DNA of 64,000 nucleotides from Gnetum montanum. Its lineage: Eukaryota; Streptophyta; Gnetopsida; Gnetales; Gnetaceae. A program made the translations under genes and the position numbers. Of this stretch, positions 22,893 through 33,601 are shown piece after piece. The notes below the pieces were generated by a model that was not told where the DNA came from, did no database searches, and worked only from the letters and a program-made list of their open reading frames with translations. Location: contig MNCI01034627.1 of the NCBI GenBank assembly GCA_015680685.1, forward strand, positions 893,193 through 957,192, in the 5' to 3' direction. Numbering within the stretch: position 1 is the stretch's first letter; the number at the start of each line of letters is the position of its first letter.

Positions 22893-24413
22893 TGTAGCGA
22901 CCGAAACGTCGGCGGCCGCAGACAATCTTGACCTTGTCTCCATGGGAGGGCCATGCTGGATGGGACAGAAACGGGGCACCTTGAATGGTCTAGTTGATCA
23001 GACAGGGACTTAGTTAGTGTCTATATAGCCTTTTGCAACGTGTAATTTGAAAATGAGATTGATAGCGTGAAGTAATGCTTGAATGCAAAAGTGGCAGAAA
23101 ACAGTGTTAAAATGCAAATGGTAAGCAAGAGATAAAGTAAAATGCAGTTAGAAAAGTGCACTGCTTCGAAGCTATTGCCTCACTCTATCAAGATGGATAC
23201 AATCGGTTGCACAACATTAAGAAGTACAGAGATCCCGAGAGTAACCAAGACGTGTAGAATGAGACGGCTGCGTGCTCAAACGTAGGCTCAGTTGTTAACA
23301 ATGCGAAGCACTACCAAGGTGGTAGAAAAGAATAGAACGAAATGCTAACTAAAAGTGCTAATTACTTATAATGTTAAATAGAAAGCTTACAATGCTTAGG
23401 GTTACAATGCTAACCTTTGCTTGTCAGCCAACAGAATTGTTAGTCAACTAGATTACTCAAAAAAACCTGGACTTGAGCCCTGGACCTTGATGGTCATTAG
23501 GGTATTTATAGGGCCAAGGGCATGCAAAAGATGTAGTTTGGACACCATGTGCCCTAGGATTATGCTGACCTATCTATGCTGCACGTGCTTGCATGATCGT
23601 TGGACGAGCCTGCTATGTCGTAATTACAAACTTACCGCGTTGTAATTACGTTGTCAGAGCAATGGTGTAATTAGGTGAGGTGCATTAATGTTGTGTAACC
23701 ACTTCCCACGCCTTGCCATGCTTTGTAGCATAGCATGTTTGGCATAGTATGACATCTTTTTATGCTATGCTACGCTACGTAGCGTAGCATAGCGTAACTG
23801 TTAGTTTGAAGCAAAAAATCTACGTTGTGTCCCACTGCATGTGTAGGGAACCTTTGCAATGTTGTGACTAATGGACGTAGATTTTCTACGCTATGCTACG
23901 CTATGTAGCATATCATAGCGTAGCAGCTATCCTTAGCTGCGAAAACGTTGCCAATCTGGAAACTTTTTCTTTTGCACTACGAAGTTTGCGATCTTGCTGA
24001 TCCCGCTTTTGAGATGCCTTCTGTCAACTTCTATAGAATTGCTACGCCTCACTGTGCCATGTAGCTTAGCGTAGCATACTAGTAAACATGACATGATTTT
24101 GACCAAGTTCGTTGCTTTTTGACGGAAGAAGACATTGTCGAAGGACTTGGAGTCGGGTGAGGGGATTGGTTGTCCAGCTTTTGCTACGCTATGTGGCACA
24201 ACATAGCGTAGCACTGCACTTCTGCAAACATCTTCTGAAGTTTGCTACGCTACATGGCATAGTGTAGCATAGCAAGGCTCCTTGACTTAGAAAACTTGCC
24301 AAAGCGGACAGTCTGAACTTCAGAGCATCCATCTCCTGAAGAACTACCGTAACGCTGTACGAATTGCAAAGGCCTGGTGAAGTAAGGATGTCTTCAAATT
24401 TTGGTGTGTTTCA
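22893..24413 (-). repeat. 3' LTR of element B
   Basis: This 1,521-bp LTR pairs with 46645-48191 and looks near nine tenths identical by eye. A TATA box lies at 23510-23503 on the minus strand. Upstream of it in U3 (23700-24290) are at least four palindromes made from the word GCTACGCTATG and its complement. Confidence 0.88.
23764..23793. repeat. Perfect 30-bp palindrome in the B LTR
   Basis: GCTATGCTACGCTAC is followed at once by its exact complement GTAGCGTAGCATAGC, with no loop. Related inverted pairs are at 23886-23895/23914-23923 and 24183-24194/24201-24212, plus a weaker pair near 24242-24275. The 5' LTR has decayed versions near 47534-47576 and 47669-47702. Confidence 0.9.
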
Positions 24414-24426
24414 TTGGCCCCTCTTT
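24414..24426 (-). promoter_or_regulatory. Polypurine tract of element B
   Basis: The minus strand reads AAAGAGGGGCCAA directly before the LTR start TGAAAC. It primes plus-strand cDNA synthesis. The same tract precedes the 3' LTR of A1 and of C. Confidence 0.8.
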
Positions 24427-25508
24427 GTTGACTTCTGGAGGATGGGCTTGATAGACATTGACAAACAAAACGAAACACCACAGAAGGCCCGATGCCAACG
24501 TTGCTACTTGGTGAGTGTTAAGATGTCTCTTGGCTGCACTTGAGAGTGTTGCATTAGTTTCCAGGCAGAGGGTAAAGATGAGGTTTAGAAAAGTCCCTCG
24601 TCGGAGTGCTCATGAGGGACTTTTTCACATTTTCATCTTTACTTTGACCTTCAACCTCATGTAGGACAGGCGTTTCCTTCGCAGTATGAGTTGCGTTACA
24701 TCTACGAAGGGTTTTGACCTGCCTATAGATGCTTCCCATGTGGCAAGCTGTGTTACACATGTCATGGAATTTGCACTCTGAGGTAGTCAAGCTAGTCGAT
24801 GCACTCACTTCGTGACGCCATAGCACTTGCTGCTGTGGCTTGGACGTACTCTCGGACACACCCTGTTAGCATGAAGGAGAGCGAGATGCAAAGCGAGGGT
24901 AGGAGTCTTGCTTGTTGCAGACGTTGTTAAAGCTCTTGGACACCCGTGCTGGTGCACAGTGTCTAAAGCAGGAAGGCCAGTAGTGGCCTTGGTAGCACTG
25001 GCAAAGAGGAGCTGGCATCGAAGGTGCTAGAAGTTGCTATGAGTGTGGATGCTCTGGAATCCTTACCAAAGGTATGCATTCTCAGTTTAGCTATGGGATC
25101 AGCTACCACATAGCTAAACATCATGTGAGCCGAGGTGTTGGCAGGGGGCTGGAGGATAACAATATTGTGGATAGGCCATAATACTGCTGGAACTCCAGTT
25201 GTGGGCATTGGCCAAGGAACTACTATTAGGGTGGTGGACCGTGGAGATGGTAGGTCTGGAGGGCCAGTGCAAAATCATACGACATCTCTGGCGGATCAGC
25301 ATGATGCCAAGGGTGGTGGCATCTCGTGCATTCCAGATCATGTTCCCACTACATCGTGAACTGTGTTTTGGAGCTGCAATGTCCCACCCCCACATCAGCA
25401 CTATGCATGCTCATTCGATGTGTACTTGATGCGAATGCACACTAGGGACGTGACGCTAACCTAGTTTAAGATCCCAATAGATTGTACATGCTAGTTTAAT
25501 GTCATAGT
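24427..25508 (-). other. 3' internal region of element B, left of A1
   Basis: No known domain is seen. Open stretches exist on both strands (24859-24554 and 25208-24963 on the minus strand, 25135-25429 on the plus strand), none with recognisable motifs. The right end (25440-25508) carries the CTAGTTTAA repeats that resume at 35585 beyond A1. The final ATAGT (25504-25508) is the left target copy of A1. Confidence 0.4.
24572..24642. repeat. Nested hairpin in the B 3' region
   Basis: Inner arms AAAAGTCCCTC (24589-24599) and GAGGGACTTTT (24614-24624) enclose 14 bases. Outer arms GTAAAGATGA (24572-24581) and TCATCTTTAC (24633-24642) are also exactly complementary. Confidence 0.75.
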
Positions 25509-27681
25509 TGAAACACCACAAAAATTTCAGCAACACTTCCAGACAGCTTCAGAGCCTCTAAAGCGGCTTCAAACAGCCCACCATGGAGCAAGCAAGGTCC
25601 CCCTAGGGCCCACAGATCACAAAGACAAGTCTTGATGTCAAGAATCATCAGTTTCAAGGTCAAAAAGTGCAATTTTGGGTAAGTACACTGTGCTTACGCT
25701 GTGCTTATGCTGCACAGCGTAAGGCCAGCATAACGAATTTTTGTAGCCCTAGAATCGAGTCCAAACAGGCCGATTTTGGGTACTTGGACCCTCCTCAAGC
25801 ATCATCGGAGTCCCTAGAGCTCCAAAACCATGAAATTTGAGCTCAAAAATCACCTTTTTTGGGCCATTTTCAGTTTCATATGCTATGGTTACAGTTTCAT
25901 ATGCTGCACAACGTATGAACAGTGTAACCAAGAAAAAATGGGATAAAACAGGAATTTTTAGGCAGCATCTTCAACATTGGAGCATCCCCCAGGGATAGGC
26001 AGCATTCATACATGTTCAAAGGCTTAAAAAAATTCAGTTTTAGGCTTCAAATATGTCATTTTTAGTTTCATACGTTGGGGTTACAGTTTCATACGCTGCA
26101 CAGCGTATGAACAACATAACCAAGCAAAAATGGGACAAAACAGGAATTTTTAGGTAGCATCTTCAACATTGGAGCATCCCCCAGGGATAGGCAGCATTTG
26201 TACATGTTCACAAGCTTCAAAAACTTTAGTTTTGGGCTTCAAATATGTCATTTTTAGTTTCATACGTTGGGGTTACAGTTTCATACACTGCACAACATAT
26301 GAACAGCGTAACAAACCCAAACAGGCCCAAACTGGCAGCCAAACGGAGTCAAAATTAAGCAACCAGGCCATCTTAGAGAGCAAGTACTAGTCAAGAAGCA
26401 TCAAACAGGCATCAACGTCCAAAAATGATCTCAAAACAGGGCAGAAACACTTGGTTACACTGGGGGTTACAGTTTCATATGCTGCATAGCGTAATGCCTA
26501 GCATAATAAACCAAAACAGGGCCAAAACAACATCCAAATCATTCCAAATTTGGCACATAGAGCCCTCATGACCCACGGCATGCAGATCCACTCTGAAAAT
26601 GGGTCTCACATGTCAAAAATGGGTTCAAAATGCACTATTTTGAGGTCATACGCTATTAGTTATGCTGGCATGCTTCTAGTAGTGTAAACCCAGCATAAAC
26701 ACTTTCATACGCTGGACGCTGGATGCCAGACGCTGATGCTAGAACAGGTTGCACACACATCAGAGCTAGATCCATGCATGTTGGAGGCTTTGATAGCCCA
26801 AAAATAGCACAGAACTATAGATCTGGAGGCCAGACACCCAGATCCACGCTTGTACATTAACATTTGTTGCATTTTTGACATTTTCAGTGTTTCAAGTTCT
26901 TACGGTAGGCATTACGCACACCAGCGTAAGAGATCTTGGATGCTACACTGTACATTGTAATAATTTCTGTGCATTTCAGTTAAAACGGTCACACATGTTA
27001 CGTGATCCGCATTTCCCGCACCCGACAGCCATGGATCTTCACACAGATCCGCATCCCACGCATCAAAACTGTATAAATACCCCGATTTTCCATGAGATCG
27101 AGGTTGAAAAATTTGATCACAGAGCATCCTATACACTTTGTACGCTGAACATTCTAAGAAACATTTCATACACTAGGCATCAGACTTGGTTACGCTGAGC
27201 AAGGGCAATCTTGGTCACACTGCAGAACCTACAACTAGAGACCTGTATTCCCCAGCAATCCATTCACATCCATTGGGACTGACATCTGACTCGCGGTAAT
27301 CCGCAACTATGTTTGACTGGTGCACATTGTAATCATTTGTAATACACATTGTTTACATTTTTGCTAGCTAGTTTTCAGTTTTCACATAGTTTGCATCGTT
27401 TACTTTGTTTTCACCGTTTACCGTTTACATTTGTTATGCCTGTTACGCTTGTTTGCATTCTATTTTCGCCGTTTGCATTTGTTTATACATAACCCAGTGC
27501 CATCACAATTGCATATGCTTGGGGAAGTCCTTTTTTGATCTACGTGCAGAGTATCCAAGGCACTCTGCCTTCGTTGTTTTTCCAGCAGGCCCTCAGTCGA
27601 TGGTAGGGTCTTACTGTTTCGTCTGTAGATCTCTTGGTGTCGGTTCATTCCAACCTCTCACTGATGATTTCAGACAGTCCA
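25509..27681 (+). repeat. 5' LTR of element A1
   Basis: It contains a tandem unit of about 191 bp (repeat marks at about 25961 and 26152: catcttcaacattggagc). Each unit ends in tttcatacgctgcac-type inverted words; the clearest palindrome is CATACGCTGCACAGCGTATG at 26090-26109. A TATA box TATAAATA is at 27072-27079, after ccgcatcccacgcatc. A T-rich R-U5 with repeated gtttgcat/gtttacat follows. Confidence 0.9.
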
Positions 27682-27688
27682 GTAAATT

Positions 27689-27706
27689 GATGCTAGAAGG
27701 AGGGCC
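27689..27706 (+). promoter_or_regulatory. Primer-site motif of element A1
   Basis: GATGCTAGAAGGAGGGCC lies seven bases after the LTR end. B (46637-46619, minus) reads TGGTGCTAGAAGGAGGGCC and A2 (59151-59168) TGTGCTAGAAGGAGGGCC, at the same distance. The B version begins TGG, as a tRNA 3' CCA complement should. I could not assign the tRNA. Confidence 0.6.
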
Positions 27707-28518
27707 TTTCTATTTGCAGTCGGTTTGCTTATTCACAACATCCCAGATTTGGCATATAGCTGTTAATAGTGTCCACATGTTGAACTTTGGCAAAACAACT
27801 CCGCATAGCGTCCATACGCTGTTCATAGCTTTCACACGTTGCACTCCAGTGTACACACGCTTACATTAGCCTTTAGACGCTAGCCCCTGCTCATTGACTT
27901 TGTATAGACTCTGTTCTTGGCTTGCACACACTGCCCTTTGCTAGCACACGCTACACACGGTGTCTAGACCCTGTCCACAACTACACACACTGTCCTCTAT
28001 TGGCAGATGCTGCAGGCTTTGTCCAGAACCTTCTCCCTAGCGTACACACACTGTGCCTTAGCCTCAAACATTGTCCACAGTACTTCGATGCTGCCCCTGA
28101 CTTCTTATGCTACAGTTGATACACTGTAGTTCATACGTTGTCAGTTGGACACAGAAAATTTTTTAACACGCTGCCAGATTCTTACGTTGGACACTTGGAA
28201 AATTTTTTCACATGCTGCTAGGTTCTTACGCTGGACACTTAGAAAATTTTTTCACACGCTGCTAGGTTCTTACGCTGGACACTTAGAAAATTTTTGACAA
28301 CCTAAACTTCACATGCTGTAGATTTCACATGCTGCAGTTTTGCACATGTTGCACATTACACACACTGCATACCGCACAGACTTGACACGCTGGACACGCT
28401 ACACACTGGTCATGCTGCACACTCAGCCCTAACCATACGCTGCACACGCTGCACACTTAGCCTGAAACACACTCAGCACTTGTTAGCTAGCCCGTACGCT
28501 ACCCCGTCACACATCACC
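27707..28518 (+). other. Untranslated leader of A1
   Basis: The leader between primer site and gag has no maintained frame. It is dense in cacgctg/cacactg words, includes the 44-bp array at 28141-28299, and ends just before the gag ATG at 28519. Confidence 0.5.
28141..28299 (+). repeat. 44-bp tandem array in the A1 leader
   Basis: About three and a half units of the pattern ttcttacgctggacacttag plus aaaattttttcacacgctgc plus tagg. Each unit has the AAAATTTTTT core and two cgctg words. Confidence 0.8.
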
Positions 28519-30260
28519 ATGGAGTCATCTTAGAACTCTAATGCACGCACCTTCGTAATCCTCACATAGGAACAGTACAACTTTATCTGTGTGAAGATTC
28601 AGGCCAATCTTCCTCTTAATACCAGAGAATAGGAGGCAAAATGAAACTTTGAGTGCATATACATGGGAGGTCATGAATTCATCCCCTCTATATATGACAT
28701 CATCCCCCTTTCTGAATCTCACCACCAACTCATCTCTCAGCTCCTTCTAGCAAGGAGCCAAAAGACATGGTGATCCACTGAGGAGCCCCAAAACCAACAT
28801 GATTTAGATGACTTTGAGGCATAATCTGTACCAGAGGATTCATACCACACCCTCAGTCCCCATGCTTACATGAATCCATCATTCCACCCTCGCATGGAAT
28901 AGACGGCCCCTCACCAAGTGTCAATGAGCACACAAGCACCGGTATCCCGAAAGAGATTACCCACGTCCATCTCCACCCAAGCACCAAGTGTAAACATATA
29001 GGGCCCCTTTCATTACTTCAGCTCCACACATCCAGGGTGTCACTTCATAGTTTGTGGCTAGGCAAGGAACCATACCCCTTGTTCAAAAACCCACTCACTT
29101 CAATGTACCACACCCCGCAACCACAACTCTAAACGTTTCTCCATAGCAACAAAAGACAACCCAACAATCTCCCCAACCAACTGATCTACCTACTGCCGAA
29201 GAGTGGGCAGAAGTCAAACAAATGATGTGAGTGTTAGTTGAAGTACTGGACTTCTACCACGATGATCCAATTAACTCTTCAGTGCCACCGTTAGCTTTAC
29301 CCAAGGTAATCACACTCCCACAGTTAACCAAGTACAACGAGAAGCGAGATCTGAATGCTCACTTAGTCACGTTTCGATCAGAAACTCTATTGCTTTAAGC
29401 TTGGTCCCATGCAATCTTGCAAGTGTTCGCTATGTCCTTAATGGGCGTAGCCTTAGACTGGTACTAAGCCCTGCCATGTAACTCCATATCCTCTCTTGAG
29501 GATCTGTTACACCAGTTCGTTACCAGGTTTAAGTACAACATGAAGCTTGAAGCAACACTAGACACTCTGATACAGGTGAAACAAGCATCACTTAAGCCTG
29601 TGTAGACGTTCATCCAACGATGGAGTGTAACCCTTAACGAACTTCATGAGCTCATCCCTGAAATGTATTTGCTTACAATTCTGAAGGGAGCCGTGAATGA
29701 CTTTGTTAAGTCAAAGTTGTACTACCTAAGCATTGAAATGTTGAGCTAAGCATTCACATAGATCAAGAACATAGAACAAGCTACACAAACCAGCAATGAT
29801 CCCGCCTATGTGGCTTACAAAAATGAACATGTTGCTAAGAAAAAGGCAACATTACCAACTATAGCCACAAGCACAAAAACCACAAACACTAGTACCAACC
29901 CGACCACAATGATAATGGCCCCACCAAGGCCCAACTTTTAGCGCAAGAATCGCTCTAAGTACATGCTGCTACCCACTCGACCTTCTGAACTACTAGAGAA
30001 ACTCCTTAAAGCTAGGCAAATCCAATACAAACACATAGCAGAGAATGCTCGCCGTCGACATGACAGGTAGTGCGAGCTACTGAGGAACTCCACCTTAGCA
30101 GCACCAAATGAGCTCTCGGTTCCATGACATTTCAAGTTAGACCAATTCTGTCACTACCACCAGATGTTCGATAACAACACCGACACCTACTGTGCGTTAT
30201 AGGATGATCTAGATGCAATGATAGAATGGGGCCAATTGAATGTCAACACCCTGAATTAAC
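28519..30260 (+). pseudogene. gag of element A1
   Basis: This is the gypsy gag precursor, the particle protein. The ATG at 28519 opens an N-terminal domain with EQYNFICVKIQANL and IYMGGHEFIPSIYDIIP, shared with A2 (59659) and with B. A Pro/Gln/Thr-rich part follows to about 29200. Next is the capsid core: VLDFYHDDPINSSVPPLAL, a KYNEKRDLNAHLVTF segment, then FAMSLMGVALDWY and a SLEDLLHQFVTRFKYN helix. The C-terminal finger reads FCHYHQMFDNNTDTYCAL, where the GH of the usual CxYHxxxGHxTxxC motif is lost. TAG and TAA stops break it many times. It is one of three gag copies of the same architecture here. Confidence 0.85.
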
Positions 30261-31640
30261 CTAGCACAGACGATGCCTCCTATGTCATAAACTCCATTGT
30301 CATAGATAGTAAGCCTAAATATGTGCGGCAACCTTTTGTGATCTATGTGTCTTCCAGCAAGGTAACAGTCCCCTCCACCTCCACAAGGAAGAAGCCTCCC
30401 ATCGTCATCAAGGTGCCACCTAGAGCAACGACGACACCTTTCGTGGTCAAAGTACCACCACCTCACACGTCCGCTAAGATGGTAAACTGGAAAGATTCAA
30501 CACAATCCCAAGCATCGAAGACACCCTTTGTGGTCAAAATACCACCACAATCATTCGCTAAGACATTAAACTAGCATGATGCACCAACCACAACCATAAA
30601 GAAATCTTTCGTCATCAAGGTGCCACAACAAGCTAGTCAAACACCAATGACTCCTCCCAAACTACCATTTTTCATAAAGGTGCCACCATGCGATGGACCC
30701 TCACCTACACACAGAGCCTAACCATAGGCAATGTCTCAATCTCTTCTCCCTCAAAAGTCAACCTTGCCAACAACATGTGTAAGCCTTCCAAATGGTAGTA
30801 GAAGAGGATGAATGAACAACGAACAACATCCATAGCCAAAAAAAAAGCCACACCAAGAAAGCAACAATCGAACGCTAGGGCCCTTACCCCTAATCTCAAG
30901 CAAACTAGGCCCAAGCCCTCTATGCAAGAGGCCCATCCCTCAACCCACACGAAGGAAGCCAAAGCCAACACAATGACCAACAACATAGACTTCGTAGTTG
31001 CACTAGCCTAGGTAAAACAAATGCGCAAACAAAAGAATACAATGTTGAGCTTGTTTGACCTGGTCATGACTTTAACCGCTCACTGTGAAGCCTTGGCTCA
31101 AATGTTAGCATCCATTCCTGTTACGGAGGACATCCCCGCAAATGAGGAATCCATCCGTGCAATGATTTTGCAACACACACCATAAGGATTGGGTTCAAAC
31201 ATCTTAGCCTTCCGCGATGATGTAGTTAAACGTAACCCTGAACGAGGGGAGGTCACAATAGCTTCATTGTCGATTAGCATATGTGTTGGGCAATGTACCA
31301 TTCACAGAGTGCATGTTGATGATGGTGTAGCAACAAATGTAGCTTTATACTCCGTCATCGACAAACTAGGCATGGCAGACGAGATCATGCCAACGAAAAC
31401 CATGTGTTTAAAATCCTTTAACAGATCACATGTCACAGTTAAGGGCACAATCAACTTAGCCTTTGTGGTAGAAGAATAATTCCCCACCAGCACGGAGTTC
31501 ACTTTCATAGAAGAGATGTCCAGTTTCAACATGATTCTTGGCAGACCTTGGCTAGCACAACAATGAGCCATTTCCTCACTGATACATCAAGAAATCTGCC
31601 TTCCATACAAAGAGGAAAAGTCATTATACATGGCGACAAC
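30261..31640 (+). pseudogene. Pro/Val repeat linker and protease of A1
   Basis: The first part (30320-30700) holds about six repeats of a PFVVKVPP-type phrase about 25-30 residues apart. The second part is a retropepsin: the active-site loop HVDDGVATNV is at 31312-31341, followed by the flap and helix LGMADEIMPTKTMCLKSF, then FNMILGRPWLAQQ and HQEICLPY at about 31530-31610. A Gly-Pro-Trp-containing ILGRPWL end is typical of plant gypsy proteases. Here the catalytic triplet is DDG/DGV instead of DSG or DTG; A2 also has VDDGA, so this is inherited. It would cleave gag. Frame breaks make this copy inactive. Confidence 0.75.
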
Positions 31641-31682
31641 ACTCCCTTTCAAGCTGACCACAACATAGGCATGTCGTAGGTC

Positions 31683-32009
31683 TTGAAAGAGGAGCCTCTT
31701 GATGCAACACACATGGCAACAAATGCAACACCTAGAGCCAAAACACCTAAACATGTGGCAACCAAAATAGTATTTAGAGCTAAAACACCCAAAGGAGTGG
31801 TGAAAATCATAAGCCTCCTAGCGGAGCCTAAGCCTAAGACGCTTCCAAAACCACATCCGATTAGGAGAAAACCACATGATCAAAGTGCCGCTGCGACCAA
31901 AAACAAGTCAGATCTCCGCACACTCTTCACATTCTTTCACGATGCATATGTCACGTTTGTGTGTATTGTACTAGCTTACACATTGTCTCATGGCCTAAAA
32001 AGGCCTTAG
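31683..32009 (+). pseudogene. Post-protease open frame of A1
   Basis: This 108-codon frame starts MKEEPLDATHMATNATP and has repeated RAKTPK phrases, then a basic KPKTLPKPHPIRRKPHDQ part and a hydrophobic end. A2 has a differing frame at the same place (63127-63522). It is probably the C-terminal end of gag-pro and not a separate gene. No pol follows. Confidence 0.4.
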
Positions 32010-32610
32010 ACTAAACTGTGGTCCAAAATGGCCTTAAACTAGAGCACGTGGCCCAAAAAGGCCTTAAACTAGCTCATGGCCCGAAAAGGCCTTAAACTAC
32101 CACTTTTTTGCATTATTTTCTATTTACTTGTGCATTTCAGTTCATGTTTTCTCTAGTGGTTATTTAACATTGTTTTCTCTAGTTGCTTTTGTTTACAGGA
32201 TCATACAGATGCACATGCATGCATCCACACCGACAGTCTTGGCATCATGACTTAAAACTGATACCATTGACAGTCCTGGGATCATGACTTAAAACTGATA
32301 CCACACACCGTCCTGGGTTATGACGATAAACTGACACCACACAACACTCGTTTGAAATGACAGTAAACTAGCACTCTTCTAGCATGACATTAAACTGCTA
32401 CATTCTTCTGCCAGAGTCCACTAAGACTATAAACTAGCTTACCTCTTCACAGTCCGCCACAACTATAAACTAGCACTGCATCATCTGCTACGATGCTAAA
32501 CTGGCAACATCCAACATGTTATGATGTAAAAATAATCCACGACAGTCCGCTAAGACTATAAACTAGTGACATCTTCACCGGCCTACAAATCTATTACTGC
32601 ATTCGACCGC
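31985..32610 (+). repeat. TTAAACTAG array of A1
   Basis: Loose repeats each end in TTAAACTAG or TATAAACTAG. The first have GGCCCAAAAAGGCC just before it; later ones carry cagtcctgggatcatgact or cagtccgctaagactat. The motif is on the element sense strand and recurs in A2 and in three places in B. Confidence 0.7.
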
Positions 32611-33601
32611 CTATGCTCATCAAAGCCTACTGCACGAAACTGATGCTGTTCAACACTCTGTTTGCCTAAAACTCCATTCCGTCAACTGCATCCATGTTTA
32701 AAGTGTTAATTCACTCGTGGTTTTCTTTTCCTCCTAGAGTTGTGTCTGTAGGATGACACTCTAAGGTGTTCGTGCATAGATGCATTTCATCACAGCGACA
32801 AGGCACCACATTGTTCCTAACGCCCATAACCGAGTTCATCAAACCATTCACAAGTACATTTCCTCACTCCTGATACACCCCTTAGTTACACCCCCTAATA
32901 CATCCCATTCATCCCCAAAATTTTGGACGTGTTGTTGCTCGCTGTAACTCTCTAACTAGTGGTAATAGAAAATGATGCACAACACATGACACAAGCATGA
33001 GTACAAAACTGACAGCAAGCTCTTTCCAAAAAAAGAGAGACAAACATCACAAAAAAAAGAGAGCAAAAAAGAGCAAAAAACCAAAATAGCAAAATGCGTC
33101 ACAAGGCCGTTGGCTCTTCCCACACATGCCCCAGGCGGGAAGGTAATTGTCTTAAAGGAAACACTCGTGTCTCAAACGCTCATGTTGCATCTCACCACAT
33201 GGCTTTCGCAGTCAAGAATGAGTTCCCTTAAACATAGCACACGGGTCTCGTTTCTCCAAAGGATGCACTTCCTCACTGCATGGCTTGTGCAATTCACAAG
33301 AGGTTCCCTTAAACACAACACAAGGGTCTTGTTTCTCCAAAGAATGCACTCCCATGCCTTGGTTCCAAGTTCGCTAGAAACTGGCTATTGACAAGGACCA
33401 ACATGACTCGTTCACATGAGAGCACCCCTCTATGCATTCCCCCTCCCAATCACAATCCCATGTACTTTGGAAACATGGTGCGATGACATCTGGCCAACGG
33501 CCAATGGACAATGTTGGATGCCAAGTTGATCGTGGTGTTTTGTAATTCTTTGTTGATGCCTCTTGGGTAGATTCCTTTAGGAGTCAATAAAGAGGGGCCA
33601 A
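32611..33601 (+). other. 3' noncoding tail and polypurine tract of A1
   Basis: No gene is seen. It includes an A-rich stretch of repeated aagagagc words (33030-33090), an 81-bp tandem duplication (33198-33278 and 33279-33359, shared word gttcccttaaaca) and the polypurine tract AATAAAGAGGGG at 33586-33597, right before the 3' LTR. Confidence 0.6.

Noticed and set aside
25135-25429. Overlapping open frames on both strands
   Set aside because: No motif is recognised and no copy with conserved frame is available; kept as unassigned 3' region of B.
27405-27869. 154-codon plus-strand frame
   Set aside because: It spans the end of the A1 LTR, the primer site and the leader; Cys/His/Tyr-rich text comes from cgctg/gtttacat repeats. 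The 3' LTR has a similar accidental frame at 35299-35670.
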